Positions 19,638 to 29,548 are shown, numbered from the stretch's first letter. The stretch: 64,000 nt of DNA from an uncultured Pelagibacteraceae bacterium (GCA_902560565.1 CACEMG010000002.1:1-64000); one strand, 5' to 3'. Program-made: numbers and translations. Notes: generated from the sequence alone by a model not told the origin.

Positions 19638-20690
19638 ATGTCAGAAATTATAATTAAAAATCTAAACAAATCTTTTGGCAATAACAAAGTAATTAATGAT
19701 TTTAATATAAAAATTACTGATGGTGAATTTATTGTATTAGTAGGACCATCTGGTTGTGGAAAATCTACGTTGTTAAGAATGATTTCAGGTCTTGAAAAAG
19801 TTGATGAAGGAGAAATTTTTTTAGATAACAAAGTAATCAACAATTTAATTCCTTCAAAGAGAGGAATAGCTATGGTCTTTCAATCATATGCTTTGTACCC
19901 GCATATGAATGTTTATGAAAATATGTCTTTCGGTCTTAAAATGGAAAAACATTCTAAAAGTGATATTGAAAAAAAAGTAATCGAGGCTGCTAAAACACTT
20001 CAAATCCAAGATTTGCTAAATAGGAAACCAAAAGAGCTTTCTGGAGGTCAAAGACAAAGAGTTGCAATAGGCAGAGCAATAACAAGAAATCCTAAACTTT
20101 TTTTATTTGATGAACCACTATCTAATTTAGATGCAGCATTACGATCAGAGATGAGAGTAGAAATTTCAAAACTTCATAAGAATATAAATTCTAATATTAT
20201 TTATGTCACTCATGATCAGGTTGAAGCAATGACACTTGCTGACAGAATAGTGATTTTAAATAATGGAAATATAGAACAGTTTGGTACACCTAATGAAATT
20301 TATGCTGATCCAAATAATGTTTTTGTTGCAGAGTTTATTGGTTCACCGAAGATGAATATAATTAAATTAAATAAAGAGAATATAATTAATAACAATACAA
20401 TAAATTTTTTTAATAATGAGATTGTGTTTGAAAATATCAATTTTAAAGATGAAATTTATTTAGGTATAAGGCCTGAGGACATAAGTGTAACAGTTTCACA
20501 TCCAATAAAGATAGATGTTAAAATTGATCTTGTAGAAAATTTAGGATTTGAAAAAATCATCTATTCAACTGCTTCAAACAAAGAGATTAATGTAAAAACA
20601 TCAGATAATATATCGGGTAAAACTTTAAAAATATCTTTCTCAAAAGATAAAATATATCTGTTTGACAAAAATAGAAATAGGATAAGATAA
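19638..20690 (+). CDS. Carbohydrate ABC transporter ATPase (UgpC/MalK-type)
   Basis: Walker A GPSGCGKSTLLRMISGLE, LSGGQRQRVAIGRAI, LFLFDEPLSNLDA, HDQVEAMTLADRIVIL, C-terminal TOBE-like region. Confidence 0.94.
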   Translation: MSEIIIKNLNKSFGNNKVINDFNIKITDGEFIVLVGPSGCGKSTLLRMISGLEKVDEGEIFLDNKVINNLIPSKRGIAMVFQSYALYPHMNVYENMSFGLKMEKHSKSDIEKKVIEAAKTLQIQDLLNRKPKELSGGQRQRVAIGRAITRNPKLFLFDEPLSNLDAALRSEMRVEISKLHKNINSNIIYVTHDQVEAMTLADRIVILNNGNIEQFGTPNEIYADPNNVFVAEFIGSPKMNIIKLNKENIINNNTINFFNNEIVFENINFKDEIYLGIRPEDISVTVSHPIKIDVKIDLVENLGFEKIIYSTASNKEINVKTSDNISGKTLKISFSKDKIYLFDKNRNRIR

Positions 20691-20720
20691 TCAATAAAGA
20701 TAAACCCAAAAAATAATATA

Positions 20721-21518
20721 ATGAATAAAAAACTTTCAGTAATTATTTTTACTGATTTAGATGGCACACTATTAAACAGAGATACTTTCAAATTCGATGA
20801 AATAAAAGATTATATTAAAAATCTTGTTAGCGAGGGAATAATCATAATTCCTAATACAAGTAAAACCCAAGTAGAGATTGAAGACTTTAATAAAAAAATA
20901 GATTTAAGTTTACCCTTTATTTCTGAAAATGGGTCAGCAATATTCGGATTAGATAATTTAAATAAAAATTTTCCGGAGAGCATTGTTTTAAGTAGAGAGA
21001 AAGAAATTACATTAAAACTTTTTCAAAAAGGAGTACCTGATAACTTAAGATCTAAATGTAAATTAATTTCAAAAATGGAAAAAAAAACTCAACGTGAAAT
21101 TTTTGGATTATCAGACAAAAATTTAAAAAATGTACTTAATAGAAGTTATTCAACACCCATTTTATTTAAAGGAAATAGTGAACAAAAAAAAGATTTATTT
21201 AAAATTGTAAAAAATATTGGTTTGTCTCTTCACGAGGGTGGGCGTGTGATGAATATTTGCGATAATGTAAGTAAGCTAAAAGCGATGAATAGAGTTATCA
21301 AAATAATTAAAAAAACTGAAGATGAAATTAAAACAATTGGTGTTGGTGATAATTATAATGATCTAGACATGTTGAGAAATAGTAACATTGCATGTCTAGT
21401 ATTTAACGATCAATTTCTCATGGAGCCAATAAATATAAATAATTGCTTAGTTTCGAAACAATCTGCACCACTTGGATGGGAAGAAGTCGTCAAAATGGCG
21501 CTAGAAAAAATTAAATAA
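20721..21518 (+). CDS. HAD-family mannosyl/glucosyl-3-phosphoglycerate phosphatase
   Basis: FTDLDGTLLNRDTF, IIIPNTSKTQVEIE, GGRVMNICDNVSKLKAM, GVGDNYNDLDMLRN; adjacent to a GpgS-like gene. Confidence 0.82.
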   Translation: MNKKLSVIIFTDLDGTLLNRDTFKFDEIKDYIKNLVSEGIIIIPNTSKTQVEIEDFNKKIDLSLPFISENGSAIFGLDNLNKNFPESIVLSREKEITLKLFQKGVPDNLRSKCKLISKMEKKTQREIFGLSDKNLKNVLNRSYSTPILFKGNSEQKKDLFKIVKNIGLSLHEGGRVMNICDNVSKLKAMNRVIKIIKKTEDEIKTIGVGDNYNDLDMLRNSNIACLVFNDQFLMEPININNCLVSKQSAPLGWEEVVKMALEKIK

Positions 21519-21535
21519 ACGGATTAAAATTTATT

Positions 21536-22756
21536 ATGAGTGATTTTTCCCAGAATGGTATTATTTCAAGTTTGCATGATTTCGGTACAAAATCTACTAA
21601 GGACATAGAAAAAGATTTATTAAAATTTTCTAAAGAGAGAAAAATGGAGTTAATTCTTCCAAGTCTTTATTCAGAACTTGAAGGAGATGCATTACCAAGA
21701 ATTGTTAATGAAATAAGTAAAGTAAATTATCTTAGTCATATAATTATTGGGTTAGATAGAGCAAACAAAAAACAGGCAAATAAAGCCCACAAATTCTTTA
21801 AAAAACTCAAAACTCCTTTTTCAATTTTATGGAATGACGGGCCAAGACTAAAAAAACTCCATAACGAATTAAAGAAAAAAAATCTTGCCCCTAATGAACT
21901 CGGTAAAGGAAGAAATGTTTGGTATTGCCTTGGTATGTGTATTGCAAGAGATAATGCAAGATCAGTTGCTTTGCATGACTGTGATATAAAAACCTATGAC
22001 AGACGAATGCTAGCAAAATTATTTTATCCAGTTGTTAATCCATTTTTTAACTTTGAATTTTGCAAAGGTTATTATCCAAGGGTAGCTCAAGGTAAAATGA
22101 ATGGCCGAGTAGCAAGACTGCTTGTATTTCCTTTAATTACAGCATTAGAAAAAACAATTGGTAGAAGTGATTATTTAGAATTTATGAAGTCATTTAAATA
22201 TCCTTTAGCTGGAGAATTTTCTTTTAGAAGAAATATATTATCAGAGTTAAGAATATCATCTGATTGGGGTATCGAAGTTGGAGTATTATCTGAAATGCAA
22301 AGGAATTTTTCACCAAATAATATTTGCCAAGTTGATTTAGCTGATACTTATGATCACAAACACCAAGAATTATCTATCGGGGATGATAAAAAAGGACTTT
22401 CGAGAATGTCTACGGATATTATTAAAACATTAATTAGAAAGCTTGCAACACAAGGAAATTCATTCAGTCTTGAAACTTTTAGATCTTTAAAAGCAACTTA
22501 CTATAGATCTGCATTGGATTTAATAGATACATATAGAAGTGATGCTGAAATGAATGGCTTAAAGTTTGACTCTCATACTGAGGAAAAAGCTGTTGAATTG
22601 TTTGCTCTTAATATAATGAAAGCAGGAGAGTCGTTTTTTAAAAATCCTATGGATACACCCTTTATACCAACATGGAGTAGAGTTAAAAGCGCAATACCAG
22701 ATTTTTTAGAAAGATTAAAACATGCTGTTGATGAGGATAATAAAAAACATAAATAA
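21536..22756 (+). CDS. gpgS: Glucosyl-3-phosphoglycerate synthase-like glycosyltransferase (GT81)
   Basis: HDFGTKSTKDIEKDLLKFSKERKMELILPSLYSELEGDALPRIV, LHDCDIKTYDRRMLAKLFYPVVNP, AGEFSFRRNIL; context with phosphatase and GH13 phosphorylase. Confidence 0.8.
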   Translation: MSDFSQNGIISSLHDFGTKSTKDIEKDLLKFSKERKMELILPSLYSELEGDALPRIVNEISKVNYLSHIIIGLDRANKKQANKAHKFFKKLKTPFSILWNDGPRLKKLHNELKKKNLAPNELGKGRNVWYCLGMCIARDNARSVALHDCDIKTYDRRMLAKLFYPVVNPFFNFEFCKGYYPRVAQGKMNGRVARLLVFPLITALEKTIGRSDYLEFMKSFKYPLAGEFSFRRNILSELRISSDWGIEVGVLSEMQRNFSPNNICQVDLADTYDHKHQELSIGDDKKGLSRMSTDIIKTLIRKLATQGNSFSLETFRSLKATYYRSALDLIDTYRSDAEMNGLKFDSHTEEKAVELFALNIMKAGESFFKNPMDTPFIPTWSRVKSAIPDFLERLKHAVDEDNKKHK

Positions 22757-24477
22757 TGAATTCCTCAGAAATCCGTAATCAAATTAACGTTAAATTAAGA
22801 AAAATTTATAAACCAATCTTTACTAATAAAGAATTACTTAGTTTCACTGATGACATAGTTAAAAGCATTAGTAAGTCTAATAAAATAAAAAATTCAAAGG
22901 AAAATTTTAATTTGTCAGAAAAGACTTCACTGTTAATTTGTTATGGAGATAGTGTTTTAGGTACAAAAACAAATAAATCTATTACAGAGTTTAAAAGGTT
23001 TCATAAAAAGTACTTAAGTAAATCTTTCAATTCTGTTCACTTTCTACCCTTTTATCCATCAAGTAGCGACAGTGGTTTTGCTGTTAAGGATCATTATAAA
23101 ATTGATCCAAGATTAGGTAAATGGAGTGACATTAAAAGTTTTTCAAAAAATAGTTTTATTATGGCTGATGTTGTAATTAATCATTCATCATCCAGGGGTC
23201 TTTGGTTTAAAAACTACTTAAGAAATAATTCACCGGGGAAAAATTATTTTTTTACTGTTAATAAGAAATTTAATTCTAAAAATGTAGTTAGACCAAGAGA
23301 ACATCGTTTATTAAAGAAAGTGAATATTTTTGGTGAAAATAGATATCTTTGGCGAACATTTAGTAACGATCAAATCGATTTAAATTTTAAAAATCCAAAA
23401 GTTTTAATTAGATTTATCAAAATTATAATTAATTTGATTAATCATGGAGTAAATATATTTAGATTGGATGCTATAGCTTATCTATGGAAAAAAAGTGGAA
23501 CTAAATGCATAAATTTAGAACAAACTCACGAAATCATTAAAATATTAAGAATTGTTTGTAATAGCTTAAACAAACCAGCAATAATTGTAACCGAAACAAA
23601 CTTACCTGAAAAAGAAAATATTAGTTACTTTGGTAATAATGATGAGGCAAACTGGATTTATAATTTTTCGTTACCTCCCCTTTTGGTTCATTCATTATTA
23701 TTTGAAGATAGTAGAAAAATAACTTCTTGGAGTAAAAAATTGCCACAAAACAAATTAGGTAACAGTTATCTAAATTTTATTGCATCACATGACGGTATTG
23801 GTATGAGGCCAGTTGAAGGTCTTTTAAATAAAGATGCCATCAATAAAATGTTTAAAAGGCTTAAAAAGAATGGTGGAGAATTTTCGTTTAGAAAAGTCCA
23901 AGGAAAATCAAAAAAGGTATATGAAGCCAATATTACTTTATTTAATGCATTTCAAAAAACTGATACCGATCTTAAAGGAAAGTATCATTTCGCAAGATAT
24001 CTGTGTGCTCATGCAATAATGATTTCTTTTGAAGGTATTCCAGCAGTTTATTTTAATTCAATGTTTGGAACTTCAAATGACATTAATAAATACATTATTT
24101 CAAATAATAAGAGAGATTTAAATAGATATAAATGGAGTGCAGAACGTTTGAATAAATTATTAAAAAATAAGAACTCAAAGCATTATTTAATTTACGAAGA
24201 AATAAGTAATTTATTAAATATCAAGCGAAAAAATAAAGCTTTTCATCCAAATGCATTAAGAAAAACGATGAATCTTGGACCAAAGATATTTGCATTTAAA
24301 AGGATAAGCTTAGATAAAAAACAAACTGTTATGTGTATTTCTAATTTAAGTTCAAAAACTCAAAAAATTAAAATTCAACTAAAAAATAAAAAGCACAAAG
24401 AATTAATAATTGGAGCTACAGTTGGTAAAAATAATATTACCCTAGATCCTTTTCAAACTATTTGGCTATCTAATTAA
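22756..24477 (+). CDS. GH13 subfamily 18-like glycoside phosphorylase (sucrose/glucosylglycerate phosphorylase family)
   Basis: HFLPFYPSSSDSGFAVKDHYKIDPRLGKWSDI, FMADVVINHSS, FRLDAIAYLWKKSGT, VTETNLPEKENISYFG, NFIASHDGIGMRPVEGLL. Confidence 0.85.
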   Translation: MNSSEIRNQINVKLRKIYKPIFTNKELLSFTDDIVKSISKSNKIKNSKENFNLSEKTSLLICYGDSVLGTKTNKSITEFKRFHKKYLSKSFNSVHFLPFYPSSSDSGFAVKDHYKIDPRLGKWSDIKSFSKNSFIMADVVINHSSSRGLWFKNYLRNNSPGKNYFFTVNKKFNSKNVVRPREHRLLKKVNIFGENRYLWRTFSNDQIDLNFKNPKVLIRFIKIIINLINHGVNIFRLDAIAYLWKKSGTKCINLEQTHEIIKILRIVCNSLNKPAIIVTETNLPEKENISYFGNNDEANWIYNFSLPPLLVHSLLFEDSRKITSWSKKLPQNKLGNSYLNFIASHDGIGMRPVEGLLNKDAINKMFKRLKKNGGEFSFRKVQGKSKKVYEANITLFNAFQKTDTDLKGKYHFARYLCAHAIMISFEGIPAVYFNSMFGTSNDINKYIISNNKRDLNRYKWSAERLNKLLKNKNSKHYLIYEEISNLLNIKRKNKAFHPNALRKTMNLGPKIFAFKRISLDKKQTVMCISNLSSKTQKIKIQLKNKKHKELIIGATVGKNNITLDPFQTIWLSN

Positions 24478-26585
24478 AATTTATTAGATATTTCTAAATT
24501 TGCACCATAATCTGGGATTTCGCCCATAAAATTATAATTTGAACTCATTTTGATATCAAAACCATTTAAGTCACGATTATAATTCAAAGATGCTTTATCA
24601 TTATCAAAAGTCAAAGCATATTCGCTGTTATCATCAGGCATATAACCAAATCCTAAATATAAAGTATCACTATGAGAATTATCACTCTGATTTCTCTCAT
24701 AGATGGTCATGATGGATAAACCATCCTCGGTTATTAAATCAAATCCTATGTTTGCTCTTATGTTCTTTGAATCTTGGTCTATAGACTTTGTGTATTCTGT
24801 AGTTTCAGAAAGATAACGATACGTGGCATCTGATGAGGGGCTAAAATCTAGTCCAATCTCTAATCCACCGTTTGGCTTAAATGTAAGTGAATCAAAATCA
24901 AGGACATCACTAACCGTAAAACCAGTAGATATCATTCCAGTTTCGATAACTTGGTTTTTATAAACTAATGCAGTACTTCCAGTTTCTCTATATTTAGATA
25001 ATTCTGTATAACTAAGATCAATTCTTAAGTTTGGAGCAAAGTTAAATTTCTCTTTTTCATATATTGTAAAATAATTAATTGACCCAAAAACTTGTGCGCC
25101 ATCTCTTTCACCAGTATGGTAGTTTAATGTAGTTTTTCTAAGAGTATCAGTTTTTAGTGTACCTATACCAAGAATTCCTTCGATAAATCTTTCATCATCT
25201 TGAGGAAAGGTTCCATAAAATGACAAACTATTTGAAGTGGTATCTAACCAAGATCCAGATGAACCAACATCAACCCTATCTCTGCCAAGTCGAAGTGCAT
25301 AGCCGTATAATTTGTTTTTACTTATCTTTTTATCCATACCAATTGTAACACCTTTGCTACTAATATCTTTAGAGGATGATGTAGATGTATCACCAGTCTT
25401 ACCAATACTTACACTACCCTCACTCCAAAAAGACCAATTATCAGATAATTTATTCAGAACCTCATTTGTTTTATTAGATACTGGGACAACTTTTGATAAA
25501 GATGCCATCATTGAATTTGAAAAGTTAAATTTAATATTTTGATTACTTAATTTATCGTTAGCTCTATGACGTCTTAACCAATACATTCGATTAAGAACTG
25601 GAGTTGTTGCATGTATAACAATTTGTTTTGCTGTTGCAGTTTGGGACTCGATTGAACTTAAAACATCCTTACCTTCATCACTTGTATTTGCTGGATCATC
25701 ACAAGCACCATCAATTATGCTCCAATTACAGCTTAGGTTAAATTCATAAACTTTATCGTTTGCATTACCAATGAAAAACATTTTGCTTCCATCATTACTG
25801 AAGGCAACTTCTCTTCCTTCAGTATCATGAGAATTTATATTATAGGTACCTTCAAGGGATAAAGTAGAAACATCATAAGGTGTAGTTAATTTAAACTGAG
25901 AAATCAGATTGGATTCATCATCAATGGTATACATTTTAGTACCATCGTAATTAAAAGTAACTCCGTCGATATAACTTTGAAAAGAACTCATTTCTTCAGT
26001 ATTAATATGAGTACGTGAGCTAAGATCAAATGCTGTATCTAGTGAATATTCATGAATGCGATCCTGCTCTAAAAGATGATTTCCTACACCAGCAACAAAC
26101 ATTCTGGTACCATCATTATTAAATGCAATTGAATTTGCTCTTATTTCTTGATCCCCGATTGGATATTCGCTATCAAATGTAGCTGTTGAAAGATCAAATG
26201 CAGTACTTAGTGACCAGTAATCTATTGTCCTTACACCGTCATGGTTAACAATAAACATTTTTGTTCCGTCGTTATTGAACACTGCTTGTGTTGGTACATG
26301 AGAGCCATTACCTCCACCTCTATGTACTACTTTAGAAGTATTTAAGGTTGCCGTTGAAATGTCATATGCGCTAGTTAATATATATTCGACAACTCCATCA
26401 GTTTTTACTCCACTATGTACAGTATACATTTTTGTACCATCATTATTAAATGTAAGTCCATAATAAGTGGCCGCAGTGATTGATTTACTTTGTACAAAGG
26501 TTGGCTCGGCTATTGCTTTAGTTAAAAAAAGTGAAAAAGAAAAAAGTAAAACTATAAAAACTGAACAAAGATTTTTTAACGCCAT
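24474..26585 (-). CDS. Autotransporter-like outer membrane protein: beta-propeller-like repeats plus C-terminal beta-barrel
   Basis: Signal peptide; five FNNDGTKM(F/Y) repeats; C-terminal region with alternating beta-strand pattern ending NLEISNKF. Confidence 0.78.
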   Translation of the reverse strand: MALKNLCSVFIVLLFSFSLFLTKAIAEPTFVQSKSITAATYYGLTFNNDGTKMYTVHSGVKTDGVVEYILTSAYDISTATLNTSKVVHRGGGNGSHVPTQAVFNNDGTKMFIVNHDGVRTIDYWSLSTAFDLSTATFDSEYPIGDQEIRANSIAFNNDGTRMFVAGVGNHLLEQDRIHEYSLDTAFDLSSRTHINTEEMSSFQSYIDGVTFNYDGTKMYTIDDESNLISQFKLTTPYDVSTLSLEGTYNINSHDTEGREVAFSNDGSKMFFIGNANDKVYEFNLSCNWSIIDGACDDPANTSDEGKDVLSSIESQTATAKQIVIHATTPVLNRMYWLRRHRANDKLSNQNIKFNFSNSMMASLSKVVPVSNKTNEVLNKLSDNWSFWSEGSVSIGKTGDTSTSSSKDISSKGVTIGMDKKISKNKLYGYALRLGRDRVDVGSSGSWLDTTSNSLSFYGTFPQDDERFIEGILGIGTLKTDTLRKTTLNYHTGERDGAQVFGSINYFTIYEKEKFNFAPNLRIDLSYTELSKYRETGSTALVYKNQVIETGMISTGFTVSDVLDFDSLTFKPNGGLEIGLDFSPSSDATYRYLSETTEYTKSIDQDSKNIRANIGFDLITEDGLSIMTIYERNQSDNSHSDTLYLGFGYMPDDNSEYALTFDNDKASLNYNRDLNGFDIKMSSNYNFMGEIPDYGANLEISNKF

Positions 26586-26644
26586 TAAATACTCTCAACA
26601 TTATTTTTTACAATTTATGGATAATTTGTTTTAAATGTAAAGTT

Positions 26645-27088
26645 TTAATGACAACTGATATTGAACTTCTTTAATCTCCAATAATTATAGGGCCAAGGAG
26701 TTAAAAATCCTACTATAAGCATAATAGGTACCACCCACCATGTAAGTATCGCGCCACCCGTAAGTAGATAATCAGTAAAATTCATTGCAACTTCCATGCT
26801 GATCATAGAGATAAAACTCATTCCTAACGCTGTTTTTAAAGCATTAGAAAATTTAAAATTTTGTCGTAACAAAATTATAGTTTCTAAAATAATACTTGTT
26901 ATCAATCCATTAATGATTGCGAGTATCATAATTCCTAGAACAGGAAATGGTATTTTTGTTATTTGAAAAAATAAAATTGTTCCAAAATCCCCAATTGCAC
27001 AACCAAGTAAACACCAAGCGGTATTTTTAGCGCTTCTTCTCCAAGTATGTTTACAATTCCAATTAAATTTAATCGCTTCAGAACTCAT
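26645..27088 (-). CDS. DUF4396-like four-helix membrane protein
   Basis: NCKHTWRRSAKNTAWCLLGCAIGDFGTI...PMLIVGFLTPWPYNYWRLKKF. Confidence 0.65.
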   Translation of the reverse strand: MSSEAIKFNWNCKHTWRRSAKNTAWCLLGCAIGDFGTILFFQITKIPFPVLGIMILAIINGLITSIILETIILLRQNFKFSNALKTALGMSFISMISMEVAMNFTDYLLTGGAILTWWVVPIMLIVGFLTPWPYNYWRLKKFNISCH

Positions 27089-27100
27089 TGTTAAAAAACT

Positions 27101-27604
27101 TTAGTCTAGATTAACTGCTGCAATCATGCCAGCTTGATAATGACCTGGAACATTGCATGCAATCTCTATATCAGCAGCATTTTCAAACTTCCAAATTATG
27201 ATTCCTTTTTCTTTAGGAGCTAACAATACACTATTACTATGAGAATGACCCATAGATTTATCCATTGCAGCCATTTTATGCATTTGATCCTTGTCAATTT
27301 TATCACCTAATAATATTTCGTTCTCAACCATTTTTTCCATTTCTGGCTGATGTTTAAGATGCATCATTGCATTTGCTATATTAAATTCATGTACTAGTTC
27401 ACCTAAATTACTAACTTCAAATTTGATTGTTTCACCTTTTTTAATATTAAATGAATTTGGCTCATAATAGTTGTCATACATTTTAACTTTAATTGTTCTT
27501 GATACATCTGATGATTTACCTTTAGATCCAATTTTCATATTTTTGTCAGCAAAAGATGCGGAACAGATTAGAAGAGCAAATATGAAATAAATAATTTTAT
27601 TCAT
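27101..27604 (-). CDS. Cupredoxin-domain periplasmic copper-binding protein
   Basis: Signal peptide; YDNYYEPNSFNIKKGETIKFEVSNLGELVHEFNIA; C-terminal CNVPGHYQAGM type-1 copper ligand motif; Met/His-rich middle. Confidence 0.9.
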   Translation of the reverse strand: MNKIIYFIFALLICSASFADKNMKIGSKGKSSDVSRTIKVKMYDNYYEPNSFNIKKGETIKFEVSNLGELVHEFNIANAMMHLKHQPEMEKMVENEILLGDKIDKDQMHKMAAMDKSMGHSHSNSVLLAPKEKGIIIWKFENAADIEIACNVPGHYQAGMIAAVNLD

Positions 27605-27661
27605 ATCAACTAGTTATCAAAAATTTTAACCAATTAAGATGGTCAAAATTGACTTATATAT

Positions 27662-28723
27662 TTAGCAGTTTTTAATTGAAGTAGATATGTTCTTAATTAG
27701 ATCAAAATACAGAGTTTTTCCTTTAGTCAAAGTTGCACCTAGAGGATCTAAAACACCCATATTTATATTTGTATCATTTGCAATAGTCTTAACAATATCT
27801 GGATTAAACTGTGGCTCAGAAAGAACACATGTAACTTTTTCATGTTCTATTACTTCTCTTATTTCAGCAAGTTGTTCTGCACCAGGTAAAACATCTGTAT
27901 TAACAGTCAACGCACCAATAATATTTACCTTAAATCTTTTCTCAAAATATTGGTATGCATCATGAAACACTACAACTTTAGCATCTTTGTTGACATCTGA
28001 TTTAACTTCTTTAATCATTTGATCTAACTCTTTTAAAGCTTTCTTGGAATTTGCTTTATAGATTGAACTGTTTTCTTTATCTAATTTTGATAATTGGTTT
28101 GTAACCTTTTTAACAATAGTTTTTGCATTCATTGGATCTAGCCAGATGTGTGGATCAAACTCACCATGTCCGTGTCCATGATCGTCATGTCCGTGATCAT
28201 CATGATCATCTTTTTTAGCTTTTTTATCATGATCGTGATCATCGTGGTCATCGTGATCTTCTTTTTTAGCTTTCTTATCATGATCGTCATGGTCGTCATG
28301 GTCATCTTTTTTCTTTTTTCCATGGCCGTGATCGTCATGGTCATCATGATCTCCAAATATATTTCTTTCTCTAAACTTCAATTTTTTAATTCCACTTTGG
28401 TTCATCAATTCAAATTTTACTGAGTTCTTTGATATAGACTCTAAAGGTTTTTCTAAAAATTCCTCAATTCCCTCTCCTACGTAAACAACCATATCTGCTT
28501 CTTGCAACATTTTTGCGTGAGATGGTTTTAGACTAAATCCATGTGGAGAATTATAACCATCAACTATTAAATCTGGTGTTCCAACTCCATCCATAATATA
28601 GCTTACAAGAGAATGTATTGGTTTTATTGATACAACTACCTTTATTTCAGCTTTTAAAGAAGAAAAGTAAAATAATATTGAAACTAGTGATAATATAAAA
28701 GGGATTTTTGATTTAATTCGCAT
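27662..28723 (-). CDS. znuA: Zinc ABC transporter substrate-binding protein
   Basis: VVVSIKPIHSLVSYIMDGVGTPDLIVDGYNSPHGFSLKPSHAKMLQEADMVVYVG; His/Asp-rich loop; DPHIWLDPMNAK; VFHDAYQYFEKRF. Confidence 0.95.
   Translation of the reverse strand: MRIKSKIPFILSLVSILFYFSSLKAEIKVVVSIKPIHSLVSYIMDGVGTPDLIVDGYNSPHGFSLKPSHAKMLQEADMVVYVGEGIEEFLEKPLESISKNSVKFELMNQSGIKKLKFRERNIFGDHDDHDDHGHGKKKKDDHDDHDDHDKKAKKEDHDDHDDHDHDKKAKKDDHDDHGHDDHGHGHGEFDPHIWLDPMNAKTIVKKVTNQLSKLDKENSSIYKANSKKALKELDQMIKEVKSDVNKDAKVVVFHDAYQYFEKRFKVNIIGALTVNTDVLPGAEQLAEIREVIEHEKVTCVLSEPQFNPDIVKTIANDTNINMGVLDPLGATLTKGKTLYFDLIKNISTSIKNC
28170..28350 (-). repeat. Low-complexity His/Asp/Lys coding repeat in ZnuA metal-binding loop
   Basis: Repeated DHDDHDDHDKKAKKE units encoded by GATCATGA-like DNA repeats. 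Confidence 0.85.
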
Positions 28724-28733
28724 AATTATAAAT

Positions 28734-28750
28734 TTGTTATATTATAACAA
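28734..28750. promoter_or_regulatory. Putative Zur box 1
   Basis: TTGTTATATTATAACAA, a perfect 17-bp odd-centred palindrome in the znuA/znuC divergent intergenic region. Confidence 0.75.
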
Positions 28751-28753
28751 AGC

Positions 28754-28766
28754 GTAATATTATAAC
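28754..28766. promoter_or_regulatory. Putative Zur box 2 (degenerate)
   Basis: GTAATATTATAAC, near-palindrome of the same GTTATA-N-TATAAC type; centre 18 bp from box 1. Confidence 0.6.
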
Positions 28767-28798
28767 AAATTATAATAGTCAACTATTAAATTTAAGAT

Positions 28799-29548
28799 AT
28801 GAAAGAAAATAATAACATTCTCGTCAAATTAGAAAATACTGGCGTACAAGTTGATAAAAAATGGCTTGTAAAAGGAGTTTCTTTTGAGATTCAAAGAGGA
28901 AAAATTGTAACTTTAATAGGTCCAAATGGTTCTGGAAAAACAACTACCGCTAAACTTGCTCTTGGGATTCATAAGAACATAGAGGGAAAAGTTCATAAAT
29001 TTACAAATAAGATTGGTTACGTTCCACAAAAAATTTCAATTGATTGGACGTTACCTCTCCGCGTATCTGATTTTATGATTCTAACGGAAAATCTTACAAC
29101 TAATGAAATCGATACTGCATTAGATCTAACTGGTGTCAAACACTTAAAAAATAACGATTTAAGAAATTTGTCTGGTGGAGAATTCCAAAGAGTTTTAATT
29201 GCAAGAGCAATAGCTAAAAAACCTGATCTTTTAGTTCTAGACGAGCCTGTTCAAGGAGTAGATTTTAAAGGAGAAATTGCCCTTTATGAATTAATTAAAA
29301 AAATTTCTGAAAAATTAGGTTGCGGTATATTATTAATTTCACATGACTTACACGTGGTAATGTCAGCTACAGACTTTGTTGTTTGTTTAAATGGTCATGT
29401 TTGTTGCTCAGGAACTCCACAAGCTGTTGCTAATGATAGTAAATATAAAGAGTTATTTGGTGATCGAGCTTCAACAATATTGTCAGTTTATGAACATGAC
29501 CATGATCACACTCATTCTACAGATGGAACAATAGAAACTAAAAAATAA
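28799..29548 (+). CDS. znuC: Zinc ABC transporter ATPase
   Basis: GPNGSGKTTTAKLALG, LSGGEFQRVLIARAI, LLVLDEPVQGVD; His-rich C-terminus EHDHDHTH. Confidence 0.94.
   Translation: MKENNNILVKLENTGVQVDKKWLVKGVSFEIQRGKIVTLIGPNGSGKTTTAKLALGIHKNIEGKVHKFTNKIGYVPQKISIDWTLPLRVSDFMILTENLTTNEIDTALDLTGVKHLKNNDLRNLSGGEFQRVLIARAIAKKPDLLVLDEPVQGVDFKGEIALYELIKKISEKLGCGILLISHDLHVVMSATDFVVCLNGHVCCSGTPQAVANDSKYKELFGDRASTILSVYEHDHDHTHSTDGTIETKK

Noticed and set aside
28146-28350. Short repeats possibly resembling a CRISPR or satellite array
   Set aside because: They are in-frame coding repeats of the ZnuA metal-binding loop with no spacer/repeat periodicity.
28138-28423. ORFs 28138..28356 (-) and 28148..28423 (+), Met/Ile/Val repeats
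   Set aside because: Alternative frames of the His/Asp-rich repeat in znuA.
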